Assembly: GCA_943787295.1 (NCBI GenBank) | Contig: CALSLW010000002.1 | Coordinates: forward strand, 1-64,000 | DNA length: 64,000 nt | Direction: 5' to 3' | DNA from: an uncultured Flavobacteriaceae bacterium | Lineage (GTDB): Bacteria > Bacteroidota > Bacteroidia > Flavobacteriales > Flavobacteriaceae | Shown here: positions 35,118-45,148 of the stretch, one piece after another | How the letters are laid out: each line of letters opens with the position of its first letter | Numbering within the stretch: the first letter of the stretch is position 1 | The notes under the pieces: generated by a model | Told to the model about the DNA's origin: nothing | The model's database searches: none | The model's input: the letters and a program-made list of their open reading frames with translations, nothing else | Program-made: the position numbers and the translations under genes

Positions 35118-36059
35118 ATGGCGAAAATCCAACCCAATAAAATTCAAAAAGGTTCAAAATACAGCAATATTCTTTTTTTGCATTTATTTTTCATGTTAAC
35201 TATAGTGCATGCACAAGAAATTGATTCAAGTCGAGTAAATGTTAGAGTCAACCAAAAAAAAGAGAAGAAAAAGAAACAACGGAAGGTTAGACTACCAAAA
35301 ATAGATTTGAGTCATTGGAAAGTTACATTACCTGTAGTTAATGAACATGGAAAACCTTATGAAATAGAACCTCCCGCAATTTTGGATTATGCCACCAACC
35401 CCATAGCCCAACCTTATATGTATCTGGACGACCGTAAAGGAGCTATTGTCTTCCATGCCATGCCAACAGAATCGAAAACAGCCAATACAAAATACACACG
35501 ATCAGAACTTAGAGAACAAATGGTTCCAGGCGACAACAATACTAACTGGACGTTTGCTGATGGTGCCTACATGAAAGGTAAAATTGCCATGGAAGCTAGT
35601 ACCAAAGATGAAGAGGGGAAATACCATAGAACTATAATCATGCAAATTCACGGACGATTAACCAATGAGCAACGCGATCGTATTGGTCAAAAAGACAACA
35701 ATGCACCGCCTATCTTAAAAATCTATTGGGACAACGGAAAAATTAGAGTAAAGACCAAAGTATTAAAAGATCTGAATGCCAGCGACGATGAAATTTTACA
35801 TGAAGATGCATGGGACAATGATGAAGGTTTCAATTTTGAACAACGCGTAGATTTTAATCGTTTTATACTAGAGGTAAAAGTTTCGAAAGGGAAAATGATA
35901 ATTATCTTGAATGGAACAGAATACAAAGTTTATGAGAGCATACACATGCAACGCTGGGGAGTTTTTGAAAACTATTTTAAGGCGGGAAATTATTTCCAGT
36001 CAAGGGATGAAGGATCTTTTTCTAAAGTGCGATACTATCATCTTGAAATAAAACATTAA
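35118..36059 (+). CDS. PL7 alginate lyase, secreted
   Basis: A 313-residue PL7 enzyme with all three signatures: YTRSELREQMVPG, IMQIHGRL and YFKAGNYFQS. The signal peptide follows a long basic N-region (about 20 residues) and ends HAQE, without a lipobox, so it is exported to the periplasm or outside rather than lipid-anchored. A Lys/Arg-rich segment (about 52-62, KKEKKKKQRKVR) separates it from the catalytic domain. It is the close relative of the lipoprotein lyase at 25840-26793 and is transcribed divergently from the double-PL7 gene, sharing operator array e. Confidence 0.95.
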   Translation: MAKIQPNKIQKGSKYSNILFLHLFFMLTIVHAQEIDSSRVNVRVNQKKEKKKKQRKVRLPKIDLSHWKVTLPVVNEHGKPYEIEPPAILDYATNPIAQPYMYLDDRKGAIVFHAMPTESKTANTKYTRSELREQMVPGDNNTNWTFADGAYMKGKIAMEASTKDEEGKYHRTIIMQIHGRLTNEQRDRIGQKDNNAPPILKIYWDNGKIRVKTKVLKDLNASDDEILHEDAWDNDEGFNFEQRVDFNRFILEVKVSKGKMIIILNGTEYKVYESIHMQRWGVFENYFKAGNYFQSRDEGSFSKVRYYHLEIKH

Positions 36060-36430
36060 ATCGTAGAAAGAACTATTTTTAAAGTTGAAGCCAAAAACAA
36101 AAATATCAATGTGAGATTGTAAGTAAATCTAGTAGATGACATTTTCGCAAGGTTGCCCACAATTGAAATCAGCTGTAAACCATGAAAGTAAATGACGGTC
36201 TTTTTAATCAAGAACTAGATCAGAAAAAGGAAAAGAAATCAAAATCCATTACTTCAGAAACTGAGGAACAATTAAAAACATTGTTGAGGCTAAAGGAGAT
36301 GGCAACATTTCAAAACATCAGATAATGGAACCAAGCTATAAAAATATTTTTGCATATTGGATTTGGAGCAGAAGGTGCCAGTTTACTATTCCACTTGTAG
36401 CTCCAAAAACCAGTCCTTCTCTCTAAGTTC
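36060..36430. other. Intergenic stretch, possible short remnant frame
   Basis: No recognised gene. One small frame, 36182-36325 (+, 47 residues, starting MKVNDGLFNQELDQKKEKK), is charged and soluble-looking, resembling the start of a transposase-type or small cytoplasmic protein, but I cannot assign it. The segment between the alginate lyase and the T9SS genes may be another decayed junction. Confidence 0.25.
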
Positions 36431-37306
36431 TCAGAATCGATACTTAGCAAAGAGTTCAAATCCTGTTCTGGATAAATTACTATTATTCCCCACTCCAAAG
36501 TCGGTCGCATAACCAATATCGATTCCCATTTTCAATTTAAGCATGAACATTACGTAAGCGTAATCGATACTTTTATAACCCATTCCGATCTCAAAAGTGT
36601 TTTTGAAATTGAAGTTTCCACCGATACTCATTTGATTTGGAACTCCTGGGATTATCCTAGAAGTAACATAAGGGTTAATTGTAGAATCAAAAAAGCCAAG
36701 GTCAATTGAATAGCCTGCAGCCATATAAAGTGTAGGGTTCTGATTTTGAATGAATGAACTATCATCTATGAACTTTTCTGGATTTAGAAAATTGGGAGTT
36801 CCTAAAGAAAAGTATAGCTTCTCGCCTTGAATTAAAAACCCTGCACCAAACACAGGATAATTCCCTTGATTGGTTGTTGTAATGAACAAATTTGATTCTG
36901 TTGTAATTCGATCCAAATCTTCAAGGTTTGTTTTCTTAGATGTCATACCAGCTTTCAGCCCCAAGTTCAGGATGTATTGTCCTCCAAGTTTTAGCTTATA
37001 ACTTGCATCAACAGCATACTGATTTCGAGTGTCAATGTATATCTTGTTGGAAATCACAGAAACTCCAAACGAAAGATTCTTTTTGGGAGCACCTGAATAG
37101 TATAAGTAATTTAAACGTGGTGCTTGTGCAACTCCCGACCAAGTAGTTCGAGTAACAATTGCAATCGATTTGCCTTCAGAACCAACATAAGCCGAATTAA
37201 ACGCATTCATGAAAAATCGTTCCATCAATAAGTTTTCATCTACTTGTCCAAAAACATTACCTAAGAAAAGAAGCGAAAAAATAGATGTAATTTTTTTTAT
37301 TGTCAT
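36431..37306 (-). CDS. PorP/SprF family T9SS outer-membrane protein
   Basis: A membrane beta-barrel protein of about 291 residues of the PorP/SprF family. The ATG at 37306 (MTIKKITSIFSLLFLGNVFG) gives a proper signal peptide. Family features: FFMNAFNSAYVGSEGKS, the repeated glycine-rich strands, TSRIIPGVPNQMSIGGNF, and the ending GFELFAKYRF. PorP/SprF proteins help export or anchor T9SS substrates that carry type B sorting domains. The gene follows 2 bp after the stop of such a substrate (37309-40827), so the pair is a dedicated export unit. It is the intact counterpart of the broken copy at 51639-52237. Confidence 0.9.
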   Translation of the reverse strand: MTIKKITSIFSLLFLGNVFGQVDENLLMERFFMNAFNSAYVGSEGKSIAIVTRTTWSGVAQAPRLNYLYYSGAPKKNLSFGVSVISNKIYIDTRNQYAVDASYKLKLGGQYILNLGLKAGMTSKKTNLEDLDRITTESNLFITTTNQGNYPVFGAGFLIQGEKLYFSLGTPNFLNPEKFIDDSSFIQNQNPTLYMAAGYSIDLGFFDSTINPYVTSRIIPGVPNQMSIGGNFNFKNTFEIGMGYKSIDYAYVMFMLKLKMGIDIGYATDFGVGNNSNLSRTGFELFAKYRF

Positions 37307-37308
37307 AT

Positions 37309-40300
37309 TTAATTGAATATATATAACCAACCTGTAATTGGTTTTACACTTTTTCCATAATACACTTCATATAAATAAGGACCTGTAGGTAATGGCTTAC
37401 TTGTACTCTGATTAATTCCTCTCCAGTTATTTTTATAATTTATCGCTTTAAATACTCTATTACCGTCTGGACTATATACGCGAACAATGTTATAGTTAAA
37501 TAATTCTAAGTTTGCAATCTTCCACATACTTTCTATCCCACTACTTTTGGGTGTTAAAACAGAAGATATTATTGGCACATTATCTGGAAGACCGTCGTTA
37601 AAAAGATCACTATCTTGATTGTCGCCAATTCCGTCTCCATCTACATCCTCTGATTCATTTGGATTATAAGGAAAGGCATCTAAATGATTAGGAATTCCAT
37701 CATTATCAATATCCCAATCATAAGTATCACTATATCCATCATCATCAGTATCTAAACATTGATTAGGATCAAATGGCCAAAGATCTTGTTCATCTTCACA
37801 ACCATCATTATCATCATCATTATCAATACAATCTGGTATTAAATCTTGATCAAAATCTTTAGGTGTATTATAGCTTATCAAAGGGTCTGATTCACAATCT
37901 ATCTCATCTATATCATAATATCCATCGTTGTCATCGTCAAGATCAGAATTATTACCTATACCATCTTCGTCAGTGTCTAGCCACTCGGTTTCATCTAATG
38001 GAAAAATGTCGTTTATATCTATAAAACCGTCATTATCATCATCCTTATCTTCATTATCTCCTATACCGTCCTGATCGTTATCAAACCACTCTAAAGGATT
38101 AAAAGGAAAGCTGTCTTCAATATCACTAAAACCATCATTATCATCATCCGGATCGATATTGTTCCCTATACCATCTTCATCAGTGTCAATCCATTCAGTT
38201 GGATCACTTGGAAATACATCTATTCCGTCTGCATAAGAATCATCATCTGTATCATCATCCAATGGATCTAAGCCTAGAGTTTGCTCAAGAATATCTGATA
38301 AATTATCGTTATCATCGTCAGGATCACACAAATCACCCATAGAATCACCATCAAAATTTTCTTGTTCTGGGTTATAAGTTTTAGGACAATTATCTAAATT
38401 ATCTAGGACACCATCATTATCATCGTCCACGTCGCACAGGTCTCCTATCCCATCTTTATCATTATCTTCTTGTACAGGGTTGTAGGTGTTTGGGCAGTTA
38501 TCGTTTACTCCTGAAATTCCATCGTTGTCGGGATCTTTTTGACTCTCGGCACAACCCTCTGAATCTGCTTGCTCATCTGAAGGGGTGTTAGGGCATTGAT
38601 CTAAAGGATCATTAATCCCATCACCATCACTGTCACCAAATAAATTAACTGTATTGCTTGATTGTGATATACTTGCTGTGTTAATCCCTGAGGAATCATA
38701 AATTGAATTGGCAACTGGAACTACTGTTAAAAGCTCGTTCCCACTTGGGACACCTGTAAAGGGGATGCCTAGGATAAATTGCTTTGAATCTGATGATTGG
38801 CTAATGGAGGAAGGGGTTGGCGAGGAGAGTCCTGCAGTTCCTCCAGAAAGAGTAAGTTGAAAGTCGTTTACATCTAATGAACCACTGCCCGACGAGGTGC
38901 CATAAACTGACTCGCTAAAGGTCACAGAAACTACCGAGTTATCACCAGATAATTCTGTTGAGATGATTATCGGTAATTCATCAACATCGTTTACTGAAAT
39001 AGTCAACGCTTTGGCAAAAGTAAACTGTCCATCACTAACTTGTACACGTATACTCAGCGATGGTGTCTGCTCGTAGTCAATGAATCCATTGACCAAGAGT
39101 TGATCGCCTGAAATGGTAAACAAAGAATTATGCGTATCTCCATTCCCACTAACTAATGTAAAAGTTGGTGTGGAGGAATCCTCATCTGTTGCAAGTAAAC
39201 TTCCAACTAAGGTTCCTGTGCTTACCTGCTCATCAACTGAAGAGGACGAAGAAGTTGCTGAACCTCCTTGAAATACAATTGATGAATTTCCAAGCTGGGT
39301 AAAAGAATGAATAGTGTATCCACCAATTTGGGTAATTGTACCACCAGTCGCTATTGGGTTTCCATTATATCTTAAAACTACTATTCCATTTGCACCATCT
39401 CCTCCTGAATAATTTGTTCCACCAATTCCACCGTTACCTGAATTTCCTGTTTGATCAGGTGGATTATAATTACCGTATGCTCTACCCGGTCCTCCGTCTC
39501 CTCCAGCAGCATAAATTATTGCTGAACCACTTATTTCGTTTAAGGTACCTGAACCAGCACCACCAATGTTACCAGCATTTCTACTAGCACCGTTAGTTCC
39601 AGCAGAGGATGAACCTCCACCTCCTCCACCATTACCATTTCCTGGAGAGTTATTTATCCATCTTCCTCTACCTCCACTATTTCCTTGTCCTAAGGTACCT
39701 GAACCTCCTGGTCTATCTGTGCCACATCCAGAACCTCCACCACCAGAAGCTCCATTTGAACCAGAGGTAGCACAACCTCCACCGCCACCGCCACCAAGAG
39801 CAGTGATAGTTGTAATGTTTTGACCTAATAGAGAACTACTTCCTCCATTGCCTCCTGGACTACCTGTACTATTAACTCCTGTTCCACCGACTCCTACAGT
39901 TATAGTGAATGTTTCTCCAAAGGTTGAGGTAATGGTTCCCGTTAGGTAACCGCCGGCACCACCACCGCCCCCGCCTTCATTTGAGTTACCGTATCCGCCA
40001 GCTCCTCCTCCTCCAACAACAAGATATTCAAGGCTTGATGCACCAGCAAATCCGATATCGGTAATAGGTTCGTTTACATTACTAACTGATAGGGTAAATG
40101 CTTTGTAGAAATCAGCTGAACCATCTGATACTTTTAGGTAAATTGAATAGCTGTTCTTTGTTTCATAATCAAAACTGTCGTTGGTTACAAGACTTGTTCC
40201 GCTAACATTAAAACTTCCATTGTCATCGTCCCGGGCGTCTCCACTATCGGTCAGACTGAATGTATGAGTGTCAGCAGAGTCTTGATCCACTGCAGTCATA

Positions 40301-40827
40301 GTCGAAATGATTGACCCTGAATTGATGTTTTCTTGGAAAGACGATTGAATAAGTAAAATATCTGTAGGAGCTTTATTAGCATTAAGCGTAAGCTCAGAAA
40401 TTGTTTTATTGTTAACCGTTGCAGTTAAATTATTTTGGGTTGTATCTGTGTTTGTGGTTGTTTGTTCTTCCCAATTATTCCCGTCAAATAGTCTTAAATA
40501 AAGTCCATTCTCATTCAAGCTATTAAGTTCACTATCTGAGTAAGCTATTTTTATACTTCCCGAAAAAGAAGGGATTGTTTTAGTAAAATAGTAGGACCTA
40601 TTTATGGAGCTATTAATTGTATTACTTGTTGTTCCTAACTTACTGATTGTATTGTCTACAATGTTAAAATCAACGGTTGGGTTTATTGTTAAACCATCTA
40701 TATGAATATAGGTGTTCGTTTTTAAAGTAATTTTTTCATTGATGTTAGAGCCAATAAAAACAGTTTGGGCTTTGACAAAAGAACCAATTAATAAAAAAGC
40801 GAATAAGAATCTCTTCAAATTATTCAT
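37309..40827 (-). CDS. Large surface protein with cadherin, Gly-rich and TSP3 domains and a type B sorting domain
   Basis: A 1172-residue T9SS substrate. Visible order: signal peptide ending SFVKAQT; a cadherin-like repeat (about 155-258); an extraordinarily glycine-rich domain (about 262-510, strings such as VVGGGGAGGYG) of the Gly_rich type; another cadherin-like repeat (about 520-610); an SwmB/Ig-like domain (about 612-725, LSLTLSGGTAG); a long calcium-binding TSP3 array (about 730-1085, DxDxDGIGD units); and the gliding-motility-type C-terminal domain (about 1090-1172: NLELFNYNIVRVYSPDGNRV ... LPTGPYLYEVYYGK ... GWLYIFN). The type B domain predicts PorP/SprF-dependent secretion, and the gene 2 bp downstream is exactly that. 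It probably is an adhesin or gliding-related surface protein. Confidence 0.88.
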   Translation of the reverse strand: MNNLKRFLFAFLLIGSFVKAQTVFIGSNINEKITLKTNTYIHIDGLTINPTVDFNIVDNTISKLGTTSNTINSSINRSYYFTKTIPSFSGSIKIAYSDSELNSLNENGLYLRLFDGNNWEEQTTTNTDTTQNNLTATVNNKTISELTLNANKAPTDILLIQSSFQENINSGSIISTMTAVDQDSADTHTFSLTDSGDARDDDNGSFNVSGTSLVTNDSFDYETKNSYSIYLKVSDGSADFYKAFTLSVSNVNEPITDIGFAGASSLEYLVVGGGGAGGYGNSNEGGGGGGAGGYLTGTITSTFGETFTITVGVGGTGVNSTGSPGGNGGSSSLLGQNITTITALGGGGGGGCATSGSNGASGGGGSGCGTDRPGGSGTLGQGNSGGRGRWINNSPGNGNGGGGGGSSSAGTNGASRNAGNIGGAGSGTLNEISGSAIIYAAGGDGGPGRAYGNYNPPDQTGNSGNGGIGGTNYSGGDGANGIVVLRYNGNPIATGGTITQIGGYTIHSFTQLGNSSIVFQGGSATSSSSSVDEQVSTGTLVGSLLATDEDSSTPTFTLVSGNGDTHNSLFTISGDQLLVNGFIDYEQTPSLSIRVQVSDGQFTFAKALTISVNDVDELPIIISTELSGDNSVVSVTFSESVYGTSSGSGSLDVNDFQLTLSGGTAGLSSPTPSSISQSSDSKQFILGIPFTGVPSGNELLTVVPVANSIYDSSGINTASISQSSNTVNLFGDSDGDGINDPLDQCPNTPSDEQADSEGCAESQKDPDNDGISGVNDNCPNTYNPVQEDNDKDGIGDLCDVDDDNDGVLDNLDNCPKTYNPEQENFDGDSMGDLCDPDDDNDNLSDILEQTLGLDPLDDDTDDDSYADGIDVFPSDPTEWIDTDEDGIGNNIDPDDDNDGFSDIEDSFPFNPLEWFDNDQDGIGDNEDKDDDNDGFIDINDIFPLDETEWLDTDEDGIGNNSDLDDDNDGYYDIDEIDCESDPLISYNTPKDFDQDLIPDCIDNDDDNDGCEDEQDLWPFDPNQCLDTDDDGYSDTYDWDIDNDGIPNHLDAFPYNPNESEDVDGDGIGDNQDSDLFNDGLPDNVPIISSVLTPKSSGIESMWKIANLELFNYNIVRVYSPDGNRVFKAINYKNNWRGINQSTSKPLPTGPYLYEVYYGKSVKPITGWLYIFN

Positions 40828-40933
40828 AAAAAATAATTATTAATATAACTGAATTCACCATTAAATAGAAATACGAAAATTTGAATGTGGTTTTTCATTT
40901 TAAATTGAATAATCTATTATGGAACACCATGTT

Positions 40934-43075
40934 TTACTGGTAAAAGGCTCTCATATGAACTCCGCCCCAGCCGCCCAGGAAAAGTTTGACATTGTATGTT
41001 CTTCCGTAATGATTTCCATTGACATTTAATGGGTAAACGCTAAAATCAAATTCATAAACTGCGTAAGAACCAGTAATCGATGGTAGACTATTTCCCCATG
41101 AATTATTTACTGCAGTCCATGAATTTGTTGGTGCAGATTGAGTGTCTGGTCTAAAATTTACTGTGTTACCACTATTAGTGTGGTAACTAAAATAGAATAT
41201 AAGAGCTTGAGGATTATTACCTGATTCTCCTCTAACCTCTAGAGCGCCATTATTCCATCTAAAGCTCAAGCCAGGAAGATCTATTTGAGAATCCGCAGCA
41301 GCAGTGGCTGAAGATTGCGTCACCATTGATGATCCATATACAGGACCAGAAGTGTCAATAGATGTCCATGAAAGTGTTCCAGAACCGTCAGTCTTAAGCA
41401 CTTGATTAGCTGTGCCATCAGTGTTTGGTATTGTAATAGCACCTGCTGTAATTGATCCGCTGGTTTCTATATTAGTAATATTGCTGTCACCTAATCGAAT
41501 TTTGTTAGAGGCATCTACAATAGCATTTGCGCCAATAGCTGTAGCATTAGACAGGTTTGTTGCATTGCCTGAGCCAATACCGGCTTGATTCCCAATAAAA
41601 GTATTATTATTTCCATCAACATTATACCATCCAGCTTTATAGCCTAAACCAATATTACTTGAGCCTTTTGTTCTTCTTAATGCATCCCAACCTATTGCAA
41701 CATTTCTATCTCCACTATAATTTAATTGTAATGCTCTGTAACCCAATCCCACATTATCATTTCCTGTATTTCCGCTTTCTGTCCTGATACTGGATCCAGC
41801 TTCTACACCTACCATGGTGTTGTAATTACCCGAATTATTGTTAAGAAGAGAATTTGAGCCAATTGCAACATTACTTTGACCTGAAACGTTATATGTCATT
41901 GACCTATCACCTATTGCCAGATTGTTTGATCCTGTTGTGTTTGCATCTAAAGCTTCACTTCCTCCAATAGCTATATTTCTACCTCCGGTAGTATTTTTAT
42001 TTAATGAATTCCAACCAATACCAACATTCATATACCCTGTGGTATTATATTGCATTGACCTTGCACCTATTGCTACATTTTTATTTCCAGAGGTTACACT
42101 ATTTAAAGTCAAGTAGCCCAAACCAACACTTCTATGCATAGATCCAATATTTGGAGAAGTTGTGCCATCCAATAACACGTTCTCTGTACCATATAAAAAG
42201 GTTGGGGTTGAAGTTGAAGGAGTTGCCCATGAAAGTATTCCAGAACCGTCGGTCTTAAGCACTTGATTAGCTAATCCGTCTGTGTTTGGTATTGTAATAG
42301 CACCTGCAGTAATTGACCCGCTAGTTCCTACATTAGTAATATTTGTGTCTCCTAGTTGAATTTTGTTTGAAGCATTTACAATAGCTCCCGCTCCAATAAC
42401 AATTGCATTACTCAAATTATTTGAGCTTACATTTGCGTTCTTTCCAATGAGTATGTTGTTTGATCCAGTGGTTAATGTTTCTCCGGCTCTATACCCTAAA
42501 GCTGTATTTCCACTTCCAGTAGAATTAATTATGGTTTGTGCTCCAATGGCGGTATTATGATCTCCTGTAGTTAACTCAAACATTGTTTCTGCTCCTAGAG
42601 CAGTATTTTGTTGTCCATCAGTAACTTTTTGAAGTGCATAATATCCAACTGCAGTATTATTATCAAAACTAGTACCAGAATAATTTTCTAAAGCTCTGCT
42701 TCCAATTGCAGTATTTCTTTTCCCTGTTCCAGATCCCATAGATGTTCCTAAGGCTAGATTATTATGTCCATTCCCTAATCCAGGGCCAAAATATAAACCT
42801 TGGGATGAGTTGTTAATTAGAAGAAGCCAATTGGAACCATCATAAGAATAAAATCCAACCGTTCCGTCTGTCTGATACAATAACAAACCCGTCGCAGGGT
42901 TAGGAATTGCATTCTTTTGAATTTGAGTCATTCTTGGCACTAAGAGACCTTTAGAGGTCGAATTAATATCTAGTACCGAAGATGCTTCTGGTGTTTCCGT
43001 TCCGATACCGACCTGTGATTGAAGTGTATTGAAGGCAAGAAATAAGATGGAAGAAAGTATGATTCTCTTTATCAT
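40934..43075 (-). CDS. Surface protein with trimeric-autotransporter-like head repeats
   Basis: A 713-residue secreted protein (signal peptide [20 protein letters not shown]). After the [16 protein letters not shown] leader common in flavobacterial fibre proteins come many 14-residue left-handed beta-roll repeats of YadA-head type ([27 protein letters not shown]). They are interrupted by two copies of a 53-residue spacer ([20 protein letters not shown]..., ...[12 protein letters not shown]) coded by a 159-bp DNA duplication. The C-terminus (about 590-713) is a jelly-roll-like part without a recognised T9SS domain. Proteins of this kind are long stalks or fibres. It is divergent from the AraC regulator at 43247, which might control it. 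Confidence 0.78.
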   Translation of the reverse strand: MIKRIILSSILFLAFNTLQSQVGIGTETPEASSVLDINSTSKGLLVPRMTQIQKNAIPNPATGLLLYQTDGTVGFYSYDGSNWLLLINNSSQGLYFGPGLGNGHNNLALGTSMGSGTGKRNTAIGSRALENYSGTSFDNNTAVGYYALQKVTDGQQNTALGAETMFELTTGDHNTAIGAQTIINSTGSGNTALGYRAGETLTTGSNNILIGKNANVSSNNLSNAIVIGAGAIVNASNKIQLGDTNITNVGTSGSITAGAITIPNTDGLANQVLKTDGSGILSWATPSTSTPTFLYGTENVLLDGTTSPNIGSMHRSVGLGYLTLNSVTSGNKNVAIGARSMQYNTTGYMNVGIGWNSLNKNTTGGRNIAIGGSEALDANTTGSNNLAIGDRSMTYNVSGQSNVAIGSNSLLNNNSGNYNTMVGVEAGSSIRTESGNTGNDNVGLGYRALQLNYSGDRNVAIGWDALRRTKGSSNIGLGYKAGWYNVDGNNNTFIGNQAGIGSGNATNLSNATAIGANAIVDASNKIRLGDSNITNIETSGSITAGAITIPNTDGTANQVLKTDGSGTLSWTSIDTSGPVYGSSMVTQSSATAAADSQIDLPGLSFRWNNGALEVRGESGNNPQALIFYFSYHTNSGNTVNFRPDTQSAPTNSWTAVNNSWGNSLPSITGSYAVYEFDFSVYPLNVNGNHYGRTYNVKLFLGGWGGVHMRAFYQ
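41366..41524 (-). repeat. 159-bp internal duplication in the head-repeat protein, copy A
   Basis: This 159-bp block matches 42227-42385 with the same length and about 85 percent identity by eye (shared core ttggtattgtaatagcacct). It codes the spacer between two head-repeat sections, so the gene grew by duplication of a whole head-plus-spacer unit. Confidence 0.75.
42227..42385 (-). repeat. 159-bp internal duplication in the head-repeat protein, copy B
   Basis: Partner of 41366-41524; see that entry. The spacing between copies is 861 bp, in phase with the reading frame. Confidence 0.75.
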
Positions 43076-43246
43076 ATAAATATATTTTATTAAATATATT
43101 ACTAGAGATGTGATTTCGGGGCATTAATCTAAATAGCGCATTTCCATAAAAGGAAAAATCATGTCCAAATACTGCAGCTTAATAATTTACCCCCTTAATA
43201 AGAGGTTTTTAATTGAGATTATTTATTTTTAATTAACTATTAATTT

Positions 43247-44350
43247 ATGGATCAATATTTAGCGATACTACCGTTTATTTTTTTGTCGATTCTTTTTTTT
43301 TACTTAGGATTAAAAAAAAGGAACTATTCAAATAGTTTTCATATTGATTATATTTTAATTCATTTGATCATTTTGATTTTCATGTCTTTTTTTTATTTTG
43401 GGATTAAAACCCTAGATTTTCCACTCTCTTTTTTTGATATCATTAATCAACTTCATATTGCCTCATTAATCGCTTTTATTCTCCATGTAGAATCTGCAAT
43501 TAGAGGGTATAGATTAGGTATAAAAAAATATTTTGTATTCGCCTTTTTAATGCATTTTGCGATAATACTAATTAACTTTTTTGGAATACAATTAGTTGAT
43601 TATAAGACTGATGTGAAATATTTTATGTTGCTTGAAATTAACGATCCGTTCTACTTTACAGACAAAATACTTGTTAAAGGAACGGCTATATCGCTATTAG
43701 TTCTTTATTTAATCAGGATGTGTTATTTAAATGTGAATAACTCCTTGACCATCAATCGCAAAAATCTTTATAAGTTTTGGGTATACTCCTATTGTTTTTT
43801 AATTATAGAGCAAATGTTGGTAAATAAACTTTACTATTTTGGTTTTTTTGCAGATCCATACATTGATTATGTAAATATCCTAGTGCGTTTTAATGCTATT
43901 ACTACCTTGATGTTCATCTTTATAAATCCAGCTATTTTAAATTATTTACCAATAATAAAATCAATCAAAATTTATAGTAGGGTTCAAAAACATAATTATT
44001 TTGAAATTATTCAAATATTTATAAAAAAAGAAAAGCTGTATCTAAGAAAGAAAATAAAAATAAGTGATGTCTCAAGTGATTTAGGAATTTCAATAAAAAA
44101 TATTCGTGCATCTATTTTATTAGAAGAAGGAGTTAATTTTAATGATTTTATAAATAAATTCAGAATTGAAGAATCTACAAAATTAATTAAATCAGATTAT
44201 TTAAAAACCCGAACTGTTATAGCATTAGGGGAGAAATCAGGTTTTAATTCACATCAATCATTTTTCAGAGCGTTTAAAAAAGTTCATAATACCACACCCA
44301 CCATATACTCAAATCTAATAAACAAAAAAGGGGAATCGCAATCCATCTAA
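43247..44350 (+). CDS. AraC-family regulator with N-terminal membrane domain
   Basis: A 367-residue regulator. Residues 1-235 form about seven hydrophobic segments (7TM-like sensor of unknown ligand). The C-terminal ~110 residues are a two-helix-turn-helix AraC DNA-binding domain: KIKISDVSSDLGISIKNIRA (first HTH), and LGEKSGFNSHQSFFRAFKKV with the following TTPTIYSN (second HTH). Membrane AraC proteins of this type are frequent in flavobacteria and usually act on adjacent genes. Here the only near neighbour is the divergent head-repeat surface gene (171 bp between starts). AT-rich codon use (many ATA, TTA) sets it slightly apart from its neighbours. The ligand is unknown. Confidence 0.88.
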   Translation: MDQYLAILPFIFLSILFFYLGLKKRNYSNSFHIDYILIHLIILIFMSFFYFGIKTLDFPLSFFDIINQLHIASLIAFILHVESAIRGYRLGIKKYFVFAFLMHFAIILINFFGIQLVDYKTDVKYFMLLEINDPFYFTDKILVKGTAISLLVLYLIRMCYLNVNNSLTINRKNLYKFWVYSYCFLIIEQMLVNKLYYFGFFADPYIDYVNILVRFNAITTLMFIFINPAILNYLPIIKSIKIYSRVQKHNYFEIIQIFIKKEKLYLRKKIKISDVSSDLGISIKNIRASILLEEGVNFNDFINKFRIEESTKLIKSDYLKTRTVIALGEKSGFNSHQSFFRAFKKVHNTTPTIYSNLINKKGESQSI

Positions 44351-44393
44351 TCTCAGTATATTAAGATGTTATAATTCATATAAAATAAGCTGC

Positions 44394-44639
44394 TTACTTT
44401 AGGTCAAAACGACCCTTTAATTGTTCAATATATTTTCCTCCCACTTTGTAATATTTTTTTTCTAGATAAACCAAATCTCCTTTAATAGAAGTAATTTTTT
44501 CAATATTGATCACATAGGATCTATGAATTTGAATAAAATCGTCTTGTGGTAGTTTTTGAATGAATTTAGAGAGATTATTATGAACTATGTAATTTTTGTT
44601 TTCGCAAACTATTTTGATATAGTCCTTCAGAGCTTCAAC
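44394..44639 (-). pseudogene. LytTR DNA-binding domain, C-terminal fragment
   Basis: On the minus strand the frame from 44639 to the TAA at 44394-44396 encodes 81 residues of a LytTR response-regulator domain: ALKDYIKIVCENKNYIVHNN, then DDFIQIHRSYVINIEKI and the ending KGRFDLK. This is the signature of LytTR DNA-binding domains (xFxxIHRSYxVN). The receiver domain and start are lost at the junction with the GH20 fragment at 44640. It was not listed by ORF length because it has no start codon in the window. Confidence 0.75.
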
Positions 44640-44936
44640 CGCCCATATGGATTAAATTGGGCAGGTTATACTACTGTTAAAGATGCTTATAATTGGGATC
44701 CAAAATTGATTTCTGACTCCTTAAATGGGATTGATATTCTTGGAATTGAAGCACCAATCTGGACAGAAACGGTCAGTAATTTTAACGAAATATCTTATTT
44801 AATATTCCCTAGAATTTTAGGACACGCAGAGATTGGCTGGACAAATTCAAAATTAAGACAATGGGATACATATAAATTGAGAATGGAAAAACATAAAATA
44901 CACCTAAAAAGTCTTGGAATTAATCTAAAGGATTGA
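44640..44936 (+). pseudogene. GH20 beta-N-acetylhexosaminidase, C-terminal fragment
   Basis: The last 97 residues of the frame 44556-44936 match the end of a GH20 catalytic barrel: LNWAGYTTVKDAYNWDPKL, ILGIEAPIWTETVSN (the conserved GxEAxxWTE with substrate-binding Trp), and YLIFPRILGHAEIGWT. About 300-600 upstream residues, including the catalytic Asp-Glu pair, are missing; the sequence upstream is the LytTR gene in the opposite direction. A head-to-head fusion of two gene remnants therefore lies at about 44640. The product would not be active. Confidence 0.75.
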
Positions 44937-45148
44937 GGATGTTTATAATAACTTGTTTTTTGTAGAAACAAGCAAACTAACTGAATAGGATAATGAAGGT
45001 ACAGTTAATGCCGTCTTTTTACTTATTTAGGATTTTTAAGGTATTTTAATGTTTTGATATCATTTTTTATAAAAAAAGAGTTGTTTTAAACCATATAATT
45101 ATAGCGTTATTTGTTTTACTAAATGTTATGCTTATGTCATTTTCTGTT

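Noticed and set aside
39566-39823. Proline-rich frame on the plus strand.
   Set aside because: It is the complement of the glycine-rich domain (Gly codons GGN read as Pro CCN) and has no support.
44556-44936. A single 126-residue gene on the plus strand.
   Set aside because: Its first 28 residues are antisense to a LytTR domain and the rest is a GH20 tail; it is a joint of two remnants, not a gene.
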